Below are positions 18,041 through 26,431 of a stretch of DNA of 64,000 bases, piece by piece (position 1 is the first letter of the stretch; every line of letters begins with the position of its first letter). This DNA is from Bradyrhizobium prioriisuperbiae (GTDB lineage: Bacteria; Pseudomonadota; Alphaproteobacteria; Rhizobiales; Xanthobacteraceae): NCBI RefSeq assembly GCF_032397745.1, contig NZ_CP135921.1, positions 1,426,001 to 1,490,000 of the forward strand. Direction: 5' to 3'. The notes beneath the pieces were generated by a model, which had not been told where the DNA came from, made no database searches, and saw only the letters and a program-made list of their open reading frames with translations. The position numbers and the translations under genes were made by a program.

Positions 18041-19003
18041 TCATTTTGTCTTCAAAGCTTTCAGCGCGCGGATGATGGCGAGTTGCTTGTCGTCGCGTTC
18101 GGCTTCGAGCTGCTCCATCGGCGTGGCGGCGAACGACGCATCGGCCTGGGCGATGATCTTCCGCTGCGCCGCTTCGTCGAGCGACACCGGAGCCATGTTC
18201 TTCCAGGCGTTGTCGAGGCCGGCTCCGAACTGCTTGAAAAACGCCTCGAAGCCGCCGGCCCCGCCGCCGAGATGGAACGAGCGGAATGGACCGTCGGCGG
18301 CCCAGCGCAGCCCAACCGAACTCGTCACCACGTCGTCGAGCTCGTCGACCGTGACCACCCCCTCGATCACCAGGTAACAGCACTCGCGGAAGATCGCGCG
18401 CTGCAGGCGATTGGCGACAAAACCATTCATTTCCTTGCGCAGCACCCGCGGCACCTTGCCGAGCGCGAGATAAAACGCGACCGCGTCGTCGACCGCGGCG
18501 GGATCGGTCTTTTCGCCCGGCACCACCTCGACCAGCGGGATCAGATGCGGTGGATTGAAGGGATGGCCGACCAGCAATCGCTCCGGATGCGCCATGTCGC
18601 GGGCCTGCTCGGTCGCGGGCTTGGCTGAGCTGGACGACAGCAGCAACGCGTCCGCGCCGACCACGCGGCTGATCCGCGCCCACAGCTCCTGCTTGAACTC
18701 GATGCGTTCGGGGCCGTTTTCCTGCACCAGCGGCGCGCCCTCCACCGCCGTTTCCAGATTGGCCTCGAACCGCAGCTTCCTGGTCAGGTTGTCGGTCGGC
18801 AAACCCAGCGCCTCCAGGGTGCGCAGACTGCCCTTGATGTAGTCGTGGACGATGCCTTCCACGTCCGGGCGCGGGTCGTTGACCACGACCTCCAGTCCGT
18901 GAGCGAGGAACAGCGCCGTCCAGGACGCGCCGATGACCCCGGCGCCGATCACCACGGCCTTCGGATAACGCTGCAAGACGTCGGAGTTCGAAGCTGCTGT
19001 CAT
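18041..19003 (-). CDS. 3-hydroxyacyl-CoA dehydrogenase / carnitine-dehydrogenase-like protein
   Basis: A 320-residue two-domain protein. The N-terminal NAD-binding motif is VIGAGVIGASWTALF (Gly-x-Gly-x-x-Gly), with VVNDPRPD after strand 2 indicating NAD+. It continues with SSSSAKPATE, HPFNPPHLIPLVEVVPG (the His of the catalytic pair) and NGFVANRLQRAIFRE, all typical of 3HCDH enzymes including L-carnitine dehydrogenase and lambda-crystallin-like forms. The conserved Glu follows in the second domain region. Nine bases separate it from the decarboxylase-like gene upstream. Confidence 0.9.
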   Translation of the reverse strand: MTAASNSDVLQRYPKAVVIGAGVIGASWTALFLAHGLEVVVNDPRPDVEGIVHDYIKGSLRTLEALGLPTDNLTRKLRFEANLETAVEGAPLVQENGPERIEFKQELWARISRVVGADALLLSSSSAKPATEQARDMAHPERLLVGHPFNPPHLIPLVEVVPGEKTDPAAVDDAVAFYLALGKVPRVLRKEMNGFVANRLQRAIFRECCYLVIEGVVTVDELDDVVTSSVGLRWAADGPFRSFHLGGGAGGFEAFFKQFGAGLDNAWKNMAPVSLDEAAQRKIIAQADASFAATPMEQLEAERDDKQLAIIRALKALKTK

Positions 19004-19013
19004 GACAAGCTGC

Positions 19014-19781
19014 CTATTTCTCTTTCGAGCTGGACTGCGGTGCGCTGTCGGTCAGGTAGTCGTAGATGACGACGGCCGGCGACAGCGTCAGGTCGGTCAG
19101 GATATGGGTGGCGGCAACGATCTCGCGCACCGGCAGATCCGCCAGCGGCGCCAGCACATGTTCGAACAGCTGCAGCCGCGCCGGCCCCCGCCACGCACCC
19201 TTGATGGTGATGTTGGAGATCTCGGTGCGAACCAGTTCGCAGATCCGCGGGCGCTTTTCATAGCCCGGCAGGATCTTCAGCATGAAGGTCGGCACGCAGA
19301 TTTCCGCGCGCGCCTTCTCGAAGTCGAGCGGCTTGTGCTTGTAACCCATGGTGGCGGCGGCGACCCGCAGCGAGCCATAGTCCAGGGTTCCGACCAGTGT
19401 GTCGGAATCAACAAACAGCCTGGCCGAGCCGAGCTTCTTCGGGAACGCGCTGAGTTCGCGGCCCGCCGCAATCGCCGGCAGGTTGTCGAGATACATGCCG
19501 ATAATGTACTCGCCGACCTCCTCCTTGTGGCGCACCACGGCCGCCTGCCCGCATTCCACATAAGAGCCATAGCCCGTGGTATCGGGCATGTTCATCACCT
19601 CGAAACGAACCAGCGGCTCGTCGATCTCCAGCGGTTCCGGCACCAGTTTGGCGAGCGCCTCGCGATCGGTGCGATAGGTGATGTTGAGATACTCACGCGA
19701 TGTGAAGCGGTGCGGGCCGGGAACGAAAGCCGGCGCGCCGGTCGGCGTGGTGTATTGCTTGAGGACGTCTTCTTTTTTCAT
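19014..19781 (-). CDS. Acetoacetate decarboxylase family protein
   Basis: A 255-residue protein of the acetoacetate decarboxylase fold. The Schiff-base lysine environment is intact: GRELSAFPKK places Lys115 and Lys116 exactly as in the clostridial enzyme, and the segment LAKLVPEPL is typical. Acetoacetate would be cleaved to acetone and CO2, though many family members act on other beta-keto or aldol substrates. It starts a four-gene group with 3-hydroxyacyl-CoA dehydrogenase, CoA transferase and SDR, which points to catabolism of a short 3-hydroxy or 3-keto acid. ATG 19781 (MKKEDVLKQY) is the natural start. Confidence 0.88.
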   Translation of the reverse strand: MKKEDVLKQYTTPTGAPAFVPGPHRFTSREYLNITYRTDREALAKLVPEPLEIDEPLVRFEVMNMPDTTGYGSYVECGQAAVVRHKEEVGEYIIGMYLDNLPAIAAGRELSAFPKKLGSARLFVDSDTLVGTLDYGSLRVAAATMGYKHKPLDFEKARAEICVPTFMLKILPGYEKRPRICELVRTEISNITIKGAWRGPARLQLFEHVLAPLADLPVREIVAATHILTDLTLSPAVVIYDYLTDSAPQSSSKEK

Positions 19782-19915
19782 TGTGAGGCCCGGGTTCGAG
19801 AGTGGAAGCAGGCTCTGGCGGGACGAACCTGCCGCGGGCGGCAGGCGACGCATTTGGGCGAAGCGCTGGCGGGATCACGAACTGTCACGTGTCATCGGAC
19901 GTGTCTCCACCGATG

Positions 19916-19989
19916 CTAGTGTCCCGAATTCGAAGTTCGCATCATTTCCCGCACCACTGAACGAACTTCGAATTCGAAAAGGACACTAG
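19916..19989. repeat. CTAGTG-ended palindromic element, copy 1
   Basis: A 74-base inverted repeat. Its outer nine bases (CTAGTGTCC / GGACACTAG) and inner fifteen (CGAATTCGAAGTTCG and complement) pair, with a four-base bulge (aaaa side) in the right arm. It lies between the decarboxylase-like gene and the MFS gene, 13 bases from a related element at 20003. Confidence 0.85.
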
Positions 19990-20002
19990 CAACTTTATGA
20001 TT

Positions 20003-20079
20003 CTAGTGTGCTTGATGAACGCGAAGTTCCTGAAAGAGCTAGCCGCATACTCACAGGAACTTCGCGTTCAGCACACTAG
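20003..20079. repeat. CTAGTG-ended palindromic element, copy 2
   Basis: A 77-base inverted repeat with arms CTAGTGTGCT + GAACGCGAAGTTCCTG and their complement. A four-base bulge (TGAT) sits in the left arm. It shares the CTAGTGT end and the GAAGTTC core with the element at 19916-19989. The right terminal CTAG supplies the TAG stop codon of the MFS gene. Confidence 0.85.
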
Positions 20080-21404
20080 GTGCCCGCCAGCATCTTCTTT
20101 GAGATGGTCGCGAGAAGCAACGCCGCTGCCAGCAGCAGACCGCATGCCATGATGTACAGACTGTGGGTGAAGTCGCCGGTGATCGCCTTGAAGTACGCCA
20201 CCATGGACGGCGACACCGCGCCGGCGGTGACGCCGAGCGTGCTGATCATGGCGATGCCCGCGGCCGCCGCCGACTTGTTGAGCAAGGTTCCGGGAATGCT
20301 CCAGAAGATTGGCACGCAACTGGCGATGCCGGCGTGTCCGATCGCCAGGCACAGCACTGCGCCGACCGGGTTGTGCATGAACAGCGTGGTGGCGGAAAGG
20401 CCAAGTGCACCGATGCATGCTGCAGCCGCGAAGTGCCAGCGTCGTTCCATGGTCTTGTCGGAATGTCGCCCGAGCAGGATCATGGCAACGATCGAGACCA
20501 CCGGCGGGATCGCCGACGCAAACCCGATCTCGAGATAACTCAGGCCCATGCCTTTCAGGATGGTCGGCTGCCAGAACGCCAGCGCAAACGAGCCGACCAG
20601 GCAGAGGAAATAAATCACGCCGAGCACCCAGACCCGCCAGTCGCCAATGGCCTGGCCGAAGGTGTGGTGATGCGAAGCGTCATGTGCCGCGCCGTCCTGC
20701 TGCAGCGCATAGGCGACGGACTGCTTCTCGGTGGCCGACAGCCATTTGGCGTCTTCAGGGCGATCGTCGAGGTAAAAATAACAGACGATGCCCAGCGCGA
20801 CGCTGGGAATTCCCTCGACCAGGAACAGCCATTGCCATCCGTGCAGCCCCGCAATGCCGTCCAGATAGGCCAGCACCAGACCTGCGAGCGGCCCGGACAC
20901 CATCGGTCCGGTCACAAAGGCCGCAATGAACAGCGCCGTGACCTGGGCGCGGCGATGCGAGGGATACCACAGCGTGAAATAATACAGCACGCCCGGCACG
21001 AAGCCGGCTTCGAAGGCGCCCAGGATAAACCGCAGCACATAAAACTGCGTCGCCGTCGAGACGAACATCATGCAGGCGGAGGCGAGCCCCCACAGCAGCA
21101 TGATCCGCAGCAATGTCGTCCGCGCGCCCCATTTCGCCAGCAGCATGTTGCTGGGAACTTCCGCCAGCGCATAGCTGATGAAAAACACGCCGGCGCCGAA
21201 GCCGAAGACGGCGTCACTGAAGGCCAGTTGGTCCTTCATCTGCAGTTGGGCGAACCCGATATTGGTCCGGTCCATGTAGTTGAAGAGATAACAGATGAAG
21301 AGCAGCGGCAGGATGCGCCAGGTGATCTTGCTGTAGAGGTCGTCGGCGTCGCGGGCCCGGCCCGGCTGAGTGGCAACATCTGCCACGTCTGCGACTGAAC
21401 TCAT
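20076..21404 (-). CDS. MFS transporter, anion:cation symporter (ACS) type
   Basis: A 442-residue twelve-helix major facilitator protein. YLFNYMDRTNIGFAQLQMK in helix 1 and RFILGAFEAGFVPGVLYY in helix 4 are diagnostic of the ACS subfamily, which imports organic anions such as tartrate, phthalate, glucarate or 4-hydroxyphenylacetate. It is probably the uptake partner of the neighbouring catabolic genes (16-19.8 kb), though two palindromes separate them. The last codons read LAGT followed by a TAG that belongs to the end of a palindromic repeat. Confidence 0.9.
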   Translation of the reverse strand: MSSVADVADVATQPGRARDADDLYSKITWRILPLLFICYLFNYMDRTNIGFAQLQMKDQLAFSDAVFGFGAGVFFISYALAEVPSNMLLAKWGARTTLLRIMLLWGLASACMMFVSTATQFYVLRFILGAFEAGFVPGVLYYFTLWYPSHRRAQVTALFIAAFVTGPMVSGPLAGLVLAYLDGIAGLHGWQWLFLVEGIPSVALGIVCYFYLDDRPEDAKWLSATEKQSVAYALQQDGAAHDASHHHTFGQAIGDWRVWVLGVIYFLCLVGSFALAFWQPTILKGMGLSYLEIGFASAIPPVVSIVAMILLGRHSDKTMERRWHFAAAACIGALGLSATTLFMHNPVGAVLCLAIGHAGIASCVPIFWSIPGTLLNKSAAAAGIAMISTLGVTAGAVSPSMVAYFKAITGDFTHSLYIMACGLLLAAALLLATISKKMLAGT

Positions 21405-21523
21405 GGTCTTCCTCCCCGCTTCTGTATCGGCGAACGTTATCGCGCGCCATTAACTGCAAAGTGGTAGCGACCTGCCGCGGAGTGCCGCGCCGGCACTCCG
21501 CGTTTGCTTCAGTTGATCCCAGT

Positions 21524-21949
21524 CTATTTTCGCTCGATCGCCGCCCGCGCTTCGGCGACGCTTTCCTTCATGCGCTCCATGATGATGGCGGATGCGGCAG
21601 TGCCGGATTTCTGGATCAGCTCGGCGATATCGCGCATGTTGGCGATCGCGGCTTCGAACACCCGCCGCGACAGCTCGGCCTGCTTGGTGAGGATGTCCTG
21701 CGGATTGCCCTGCGGCTTGAAGTCGGCGATCAGCGCCTGCGTCTCGCGCATCACACCGGCGGCGATTTCCTGCTGCTTTGCGGCGATCGAGCGGCCGCCT
21801 TCCGAGAGCGCGGCCGCGGACTTGCTGATGGCTTCGATGTTCTTGCGGTGCGCCGCGGTCAAAGCCTCGAAATCGATCTGCGGCAGCTTCATCTGCTTGC
21901 CCCAGTCGGTGAACATGTCCGTGATGGTCTTGTCAGGCTTGTCCGTCAT
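21524..21949 (-). CDS. Phasin family protein
   Basis: A 141-residue, almost wholly helical protein rich in Ala, Gln, Lys and Glu. The segment IDFEALTAAHRKNIEAISKSAAAL is characteristic of phasins, which coat polyhydroxyalkanoate granules. Amphipathic repeats continue to the C-terminus (AELIQKSGTAASAIIMERM). Polyhydroxybutyrate storage fits the nearby acyl-CoA ligase and glyoxylate-shunt genes. A GGGAGA sequence precedes the ATG. Confidence 0.85.
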   Translation of the reverse strand: MTDKPDKTITDMFTDWGKQMKLPQIDFEALTAAHRKNIEAISKSAAALSEGGRSIAAKQQEIAAGVMRETQALIADFKPQGNPQDILTKQAELSRRVFEAAIANMRDIAELIQKSGTAASAIIMERMKESVAEARAAIERK

Positions 21950-22138
21950 CTCGTTCTCCCTGTGTCATGTTTTGATTTTGATTGCGCCGCCTGATGGTGC
22001 TGCGGGCACCGGCGACGCCCGCCTCAGGTTCCCTTTCTTGCTGCATCGCGGCGACCGCTACGGATCGTCATCATTATAAGGATCATAGGGCGATCATTCC
22101 CCGTTAATCAAGCAATCGATCGATTAGATATCCAACGG

Positions 22139-23788
22139 TTAGCCGTCACCGTATTTCGCCCGCAGCGCTTTCTTGTCGATCTTGCCGACGCTGGTCTTGT
22201 CGAGCTCTTCGACGAACAGGATCTTGTGCGGAATCGCGAACCGCGAAATCACGCCCTTGTCGGCGAAGCTCTTGACGTGCGCCTGCACCGCATCGCTGCC
22301 GACAGTCTCGGTCGCCTTGGCGGAGGCGACCAGGATGGCCAGCGGGCGTTCACCCCATTTGGCATCGGAGATACCGATAATGGCGGCTTCGCTCAGCTGC
22401 GGCATCTGCAGCAGGATGTCCTCGATTTCGATCGACGACACCCATTCGCCGCCGGTCTTGATGACGTCCTTGATCCGGTCGGTGATCTGGACCATGCCGT
22501 GCGGGGTCATGGTGCCGATGTCCCCGGTGTGCAGATAACCGCCTTCCCACAGCTTTTCCGATGCCGCGGGATTGTCGAGATAGCCCATGGTCAGCCACGG
22601 CGCGCGGACCACGATTTCGCCGGGGGTGCGGCCGTCGTGGGGGACGTCCTTCATGGCATCGTCGACGACGCGGAGGTCGACCAGCGGCACGGGGATGCCG
22701 GTCTTGGTGCGCAACTCGACCTCGCTGTCGGGATCACCCGTGAGCTCGCGCGCCTTCAGCTGCGCGATGGTCAGGATCGGGCCGGATTCCGACATGCCGT
22801 AGCCGGCGAAGATATCGATGCCGCGCTGCATGGCGGCTTTCGCCAGCGCCTTGGTCAGCGCGGCACCGCCGATCACCATCTTCAGCTTCGAGAGATCGAC
22901 ATCGGCGCTGTTGGGCGCCGACAGCAGCATCTGCAGGATGGTCGGAACGCAATGGCTGAAGGTCACCCCTTCGGTCTTGATCAGGTTGAGCAGATGCTCC
23001 GGCTGGTAGCGGCCAGGATACACCTGTTTCACGCCTGAGGCGGTGGCGGCATATGGCAGCCCCCAGCCATGGACGTGAAACATCGGCGTGATCGGCATGT
23101 AGACGTCTTCACGGTGGAAGCGTCCCTGGCTGGCCGGCGACCCGAAGCCGATCAGATCGATCAGGGTGTGCAGCACCAGCTGACGATGACTGAAATAGAC
23201 CCCCTTCGGCACCCCCGTGGTGCCGGTGGTGTAGAACATGGTCGCGCGGGTGTTTTCATCAAAGTCCGGAAAGTCATAGTCCGGCGATGCAGTGGCCAGC
23301 AGGTCCTCGTAGCGGCCTGCAGCCTTGGCGCCATCCGGCACCACGCCATCGTCCGACATCAGAATGATGCGCTCGACCGACTCGAGCTTGTCACGCAACT
23401 GCTCGACCAGCGGCAGGAATTCGACATTCACCAGCAGCAGTTTCGGCCGCGCATGGTTGAGCGTGAACAGCACCTGTTCCGGGGACAAACGGATATTCAC
23501 GGTCTGCAAGGTCGCGCCCATCATCGGAACAGCGAAATAGCATTCGAGATAACGATGACTGTCCCAGTCCAGCACACCCACGACATCGCCAGGCGCCACG
23601 CCTTGCGATGCCAGGGCGCCGGCGAGACGCCCGATCCGCGTCCGCAGATCACGATACGTGTAACGGCTGACGTCGCGGTAGACGATTTCCTGGTCGGCCG
23701 CCTGGGTCAGCGGCGCATGCAGCAGATGCTTGATCAGCAAAGGATAGTGATAGGCCGAGGGGGTGACCTCGATCGCAAAATCCGACAT
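22139..23788 (-). CDS. AMP-dependent fatty-acid--CoA ligase
   Basis: A 549-residue adenylate-forming enzyme that activates a carboxylic acid to its acyl-CoA. Motifs in order are the P-loop-like TTGTTGVPKG, FHVHGWGLPYA, GYGMSESGP (A5), the hinge TGDIGTMTPHG, DRIKDVIKTGGEWVSS and the catalytic lysine near the end in KTSVGKIDKKALR. The arrangement resembles medium/long-chain ligases of the AlkK/FadD type. ATG 23788 follows GGAGGA with five-base spacing, so the longer in-frame extension upstream is discarded. Substrate length is not determinable. Confidence 0.92.
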   Translation of the reverse strand: MSDFAIEVTPSAYHYPLLIKHLLHAPLTQAADQEIVYRDVSRYTYRDLRTRIGRLAGALASQGVAPGDVVGVLDWDSHRYLECYFAVPMMGATLQTVNIRLSPEQVLFTLNHARPKLLLVNVEFLPLVEQLRDKLESVERIILMSDDGVVPDGAKAAGRYEDLLATASPDYDFPDFDENTRATMFYTTGTTGVPKGVYFSHRQLVLHTLIDLIGFGSPASQGRFHREDVYMPITPMFHVHGWGLPYAATASGVKQVYPGRYQPEHLLNLIKTEGVTFSHCVPTILQMLLSAPNSADVDLSKLKMVIGGAALTKALAKAAMQRGIDIFAGYGMSESGPILTIAQLKARELTGDPDSEVELRTKTGIPVPLVDLRVVDDAMKDVPHDGRTPGEIVVRAPWLTMGYLDNPAASEKLWEGGYLHTGDIGTMTPHGMVQITDRIKDVIKTGGEWVSSIEIEDILLQMPQLSEAAIIGISDAKWGERPLAILVASAKATETVGSDAVQAHVKSFADKGVISRFAIPHKILFVEELDKTSVGKIDKKALRAKYGDG

Positions 23789-24085
23789 CGCTTCCTCCGT
23801 TGCCGGCGACTCGTTGTTCGCCGGTCGTCGTGAGCTCGCGGATTCTTCGGACCCGTCAGGCTCCATATTCCCAGAAGCATGGTCCTTCGGACCACCGGTG
23901 TCCACACCATGCTTGCGCCAGTTGCACTTGAGCGGATCACCATGTTGCGGCGTGGCGATCCCAGCGCATTTTTCTTAATCTATCGCACGCTTGATTAATT
24001 AGCAAGGAAGCGGCAACACGCGGGAATTCACCTGCGCGCGCAATACGACGTTGCCGTCGCGACAATACTTGGCGCACGTGTGCGA

Positions 24086-24772
24086 TCAGCCGCGCGGTTT
24101 GCGCGCTTCCTTGACTGATCCCTTGGGCGATTTCGGCGCCGCGCCACGCGCCATCAATGCGATCTGTCGCCCGACCTGCTCGACGCTGAGGCGGCCGTCG
24201 GCGCTGTACCAGAACACGGTCCAGTTCATCGCGCCCAGCAGCGACAGCCGGAACGCGTGGCGGTCGCATTCGGCCGGCAGCGGCAGCTGATCGATCAGGC
24301 CGGCGAAAATCTGCTCATAATCGTCACGCTGGCGAACGAGTTTCTTGGCGCCGGGCAGCTTGTAATAATAATAGCGCGGCGGCGTCAGGATGGCGCGGGT
24401 CACGCTGCCGCCAAGCAGCACCTTGCAATGCGCAACAATCGCCTCGTCGAGACGCGCCCACGGCTCGGAGATGCCCTCGATGGCGGCCTCGACCTCACGC
24501 CGCATCTCGGTCAGGCTTTCCTGATGCACCGTGAACATCAGGTCTTCCTTGGACGGGAAGTGATAATACAGCGACCCGGACAGCACGCCCGAGGCGGCGG
24601 CGATATCGCGGATCGAGGTGCCCTCGAACCCCTTGCTGGCGAACAATTCCGACGCGGCCGCGATGATCTGCTTGCGGCGATCGGGCCCACGCCGCAGTTT
24701 TTTCAACGGCTTCTTCGGCAGTTTTTTTGCCGACTGTTTGCCTACACCAGCACCGCGTTTGAGCATCATCAT
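24086..24772 (-). CDS. TetR family transcriptional regulator
   Basis: A 228-residue repressor-type protein. After a 30-residue Lys/Pro-rich basic tail (KKLPKKPLKKLRRGPDRRK) comes the TetR helix-turn-helix IIAAASELFASKGFEGTSIRDIAAASGVLSGSLYYHFPSKEDL; the motif core is SIRDIAAASGV and SLYYHF. The ligand domain resembles FadR/PsrA-type regulators that sense acyl-CoA. It may control the acyl-CoA ligase gene next to it, which is inference from position. The lysine-rich N-terminal tail is unusual and may aid DNA binding. Confidence 0.9.
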   Translation of the reverse strand: MMMLKRGAGVGKQSAKKLPKKPLKKLRRGPDRRKQIIAAASELFASKGFEGTSIRDIAAASGVLSGSLYYHFPSKEDLMFTVHQESLTEMRREVEAAIEGISEPWARLDEAIVAHCKVLLGGSVTRAILTPPRYYYYKLPGAKKLVRQRDDYEQIFAGLIDQLPLPAECDRHAFRLSLLGAMNWTVFWYSADGRLSVEQVGRQIALMARGAAPKSPKGSVKEARKPRG

Positions 24773-24848
24773 TCTCTCGGCCGTCGAAACTCATCCGGGC
24801 AGTCGGGCCAGAGGTCGGTTATAGAATTCGAAAACACACGGTTCAAGA

Positions 24849-26285
24849 TCAGTCGGTCGAGAACCCGAACGGAACGCTGAGCCGCCTGAAATCGTCGGGA
24901 AGAAGCTCGCGGCCGATCGGAAGCTGCGACCGCGCCGCGCATCTCGGACGATGACAGACGCGGCATGCGACGCCGATCGGCGTCGGCGCATCCGCAGGCG
25001 GACCCGCGCCGTCGCGGGTATAGATCAACTGCCCTGCGTGCTCGGCCGCGCAACCGATGGCGATGGCACGCTCCACGCGCACCGCGCCGAATGCGCCCCC
25101 GCCGGCCGTGACCGTGCGGGCGACGGAAAAGAACCGCTGACCATCCGGCAATTCCAGCCACTGGGTGACGATCTGGCGCGGCGTCTTGAAGACGCCATGA
25201 ACCGACCACAACGGACACGCGCCGCCGTGCTTCGCGAACGGAAAGCCCGCGCCGTCCAGCAGCTTCGAAATATTGCCGGCCGGATCGACGCGGATCAAAA
25301 AGAACGGGACCTTTTCCAGGCCCGGCCTCTGCAGGGTGGTGATGCGATGCGCGGTCTGCTCGAAGCTGGTGCCGAACTGGCGCCCCAGCGCTTCCAGGTC
25401 GTAACGGCGTGTGTCGGCCGCTTTCGCGAACGCCGAATACGGCATGATCAGCGCCGCGGCGGCGTAACTTGCCAGCGCCCGGCGTGCCAGCAACTCGGCG
25501 CTCTTGGTGGTGAAGTGGCCGGCTTCGAGCGCCGCGTTGATCTCACCTTCCATTTCGAGATAGGCGAGCTGCTGGGCCAGCTGGAAGTTGAGGCTTGCGG
25601 TGTCGAGCGAGTCTTCGAGCAGCAACTGCCTGCGATGAAGATCCAGTCGCCTGACCGAGCCCAGCATGACATCCGGCGGCAGGTATCGGACGCTGAGATT
25701 GTGACGAACCTTGAGGCGTTCGATAAAGCCACTCGGGCCGGCAGCCGCCTGGACGAGACGCTCGGCTGCATCGTCGATATCAGCGAAGTTGTTGCGGCGC
25801 GCAGCCAGAAATCGCCGGACTTCCGCGACCGGATCGTTGGCATCGTACCCCTCCGCGCCTGACAGCGACGCCGCGCCCGCAAGCGGAGCCCTCCGGTCGG
25901 CAAGTGCCAGCTGCTCTTCGCGGTAGGCCGTGTAGAGACGGAGAAATGCCTCCGTCATGCCCGGATAGCTGATGGCGAGATCGCTGATTTCAAGCGCGGG
26001 AATATCGATGTCGGAGAACATCGGCTCCTTCAGAACGGACTGCATCCGCGCCGTGTGATCGGCACCGCCATCACCGGCGAGATCGGCCAGGTCGACCTTG
26101 TAGGTGCGGGCAAGGCGCAGCAGCATGTCGGCCGTCACCGGCCGCTGATTGCGCTCCAGCAGCGCCACGTAGGGGGCCGATATATCAAGATCGGCGGCCA
26201 TATCGGCCTGGGTCAGCCCCAGGTCGCGCCTGAGACGTCGCAGTCGTGGCCCCATGAAGACCGAGCGGGCGGTCGAGGTTGCCAT
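24849..26285 (-). CDS. RamB/ScfR-type regulator of acetate/short-chain acyl metabolism
   Basis: A 478-residue protein with an XRE helix-turn-helix at residues 12-65 (LGLTQADMAADLDISAPYVALLERN), a central IrrE/ImmA-like domain, and the C-terminal DUF2083 region with a cysteine cluster (CRVCHRPRC, also GGACPLWSVHG). RamB in Corynebacterium controls aceA, and ScfR-like proteins control acetate and propionate genes. Here the gene is divergent from aceA, with a perfect inverted repeat at 26302-26326 between the two, so control of the glyoxylate shunt is very likely. Confidence 0.88.
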   Translation of the reverse strand: MATSTARSVFMGPRLRRLRRDLGLTQADMAADLDISAPYVALLERNQRPVTADMLLRLARTYKVDLADLAGDGGADHTARMQSVLKEPMFSDIDIPALEISDLAISYPGMTEAFLRLYTAYREEQLALADRRAPLAGAASLSGAEGYDANDPVAEVRRFLAARRNNFADIDDAAERLVQAAAGPSGFIERLKVRHNLSVRYLPPDVMLGSVRRLDLHRRQLLLEDSLDTASLNFQLAQQLAYLEMEGEINAALEAGHFTTKSAELLARRALASYAAAALIMPYSAFAKAADTRRYDLEALGRQFGTSFEQTAHRITTLQRPGLEKVPFFLIRVDPAGNISKLLDGAGFPFAKHGGACPLWSVHGVFKTPRQIVTQWLELPDGQRFFSVARTVTAGGGAFGAVRVERAIAIGCAAEHAGQLIYTRDGAGPPADAPTPIGVACRVCHRPRCAARSQLPIGRELLPDDFRRLSVPFGFSTD

Positions 26286-26301
26286 ATCAGGATCCCCGGT
26301 T

Positions 26302-26326
26302 GTGTAATATCCTTACAGCATTACAC
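26302..26326. promoter_or_regulatory. Candidate operator between scfR-like gene and aceA
   Basis: Perfect inverted repeat GTGTAAT - 11 bases - ATTACAC, only 17 bases upstream of the regulator start and about 105 bases upstream of aceA. Spacing between arm centres is close to two helical turns, suitable for a dimeric helix-turn-helix protein. Likely bound by the divergently encoded RamB/ScfR-type regulator. Confidence 0.55.
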
Positions 26327-26431
26327 GCCAAATTTGTAAAGTATGACAAGTTATCCGCGAACCGGCTGGTGCGGTGCCGCGAGGCGCTTACAAACGCTGC
26401 AGATTTATCGCCAGCCGAAGGGATCATCGAC

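Noticed and set aside
19916..20079. CRISPR-like repeat array
   Set aside because: The two units are palindromes of different sequence with a 13-base gap, not identical repeats with unique spacers, and no cas genes are near.
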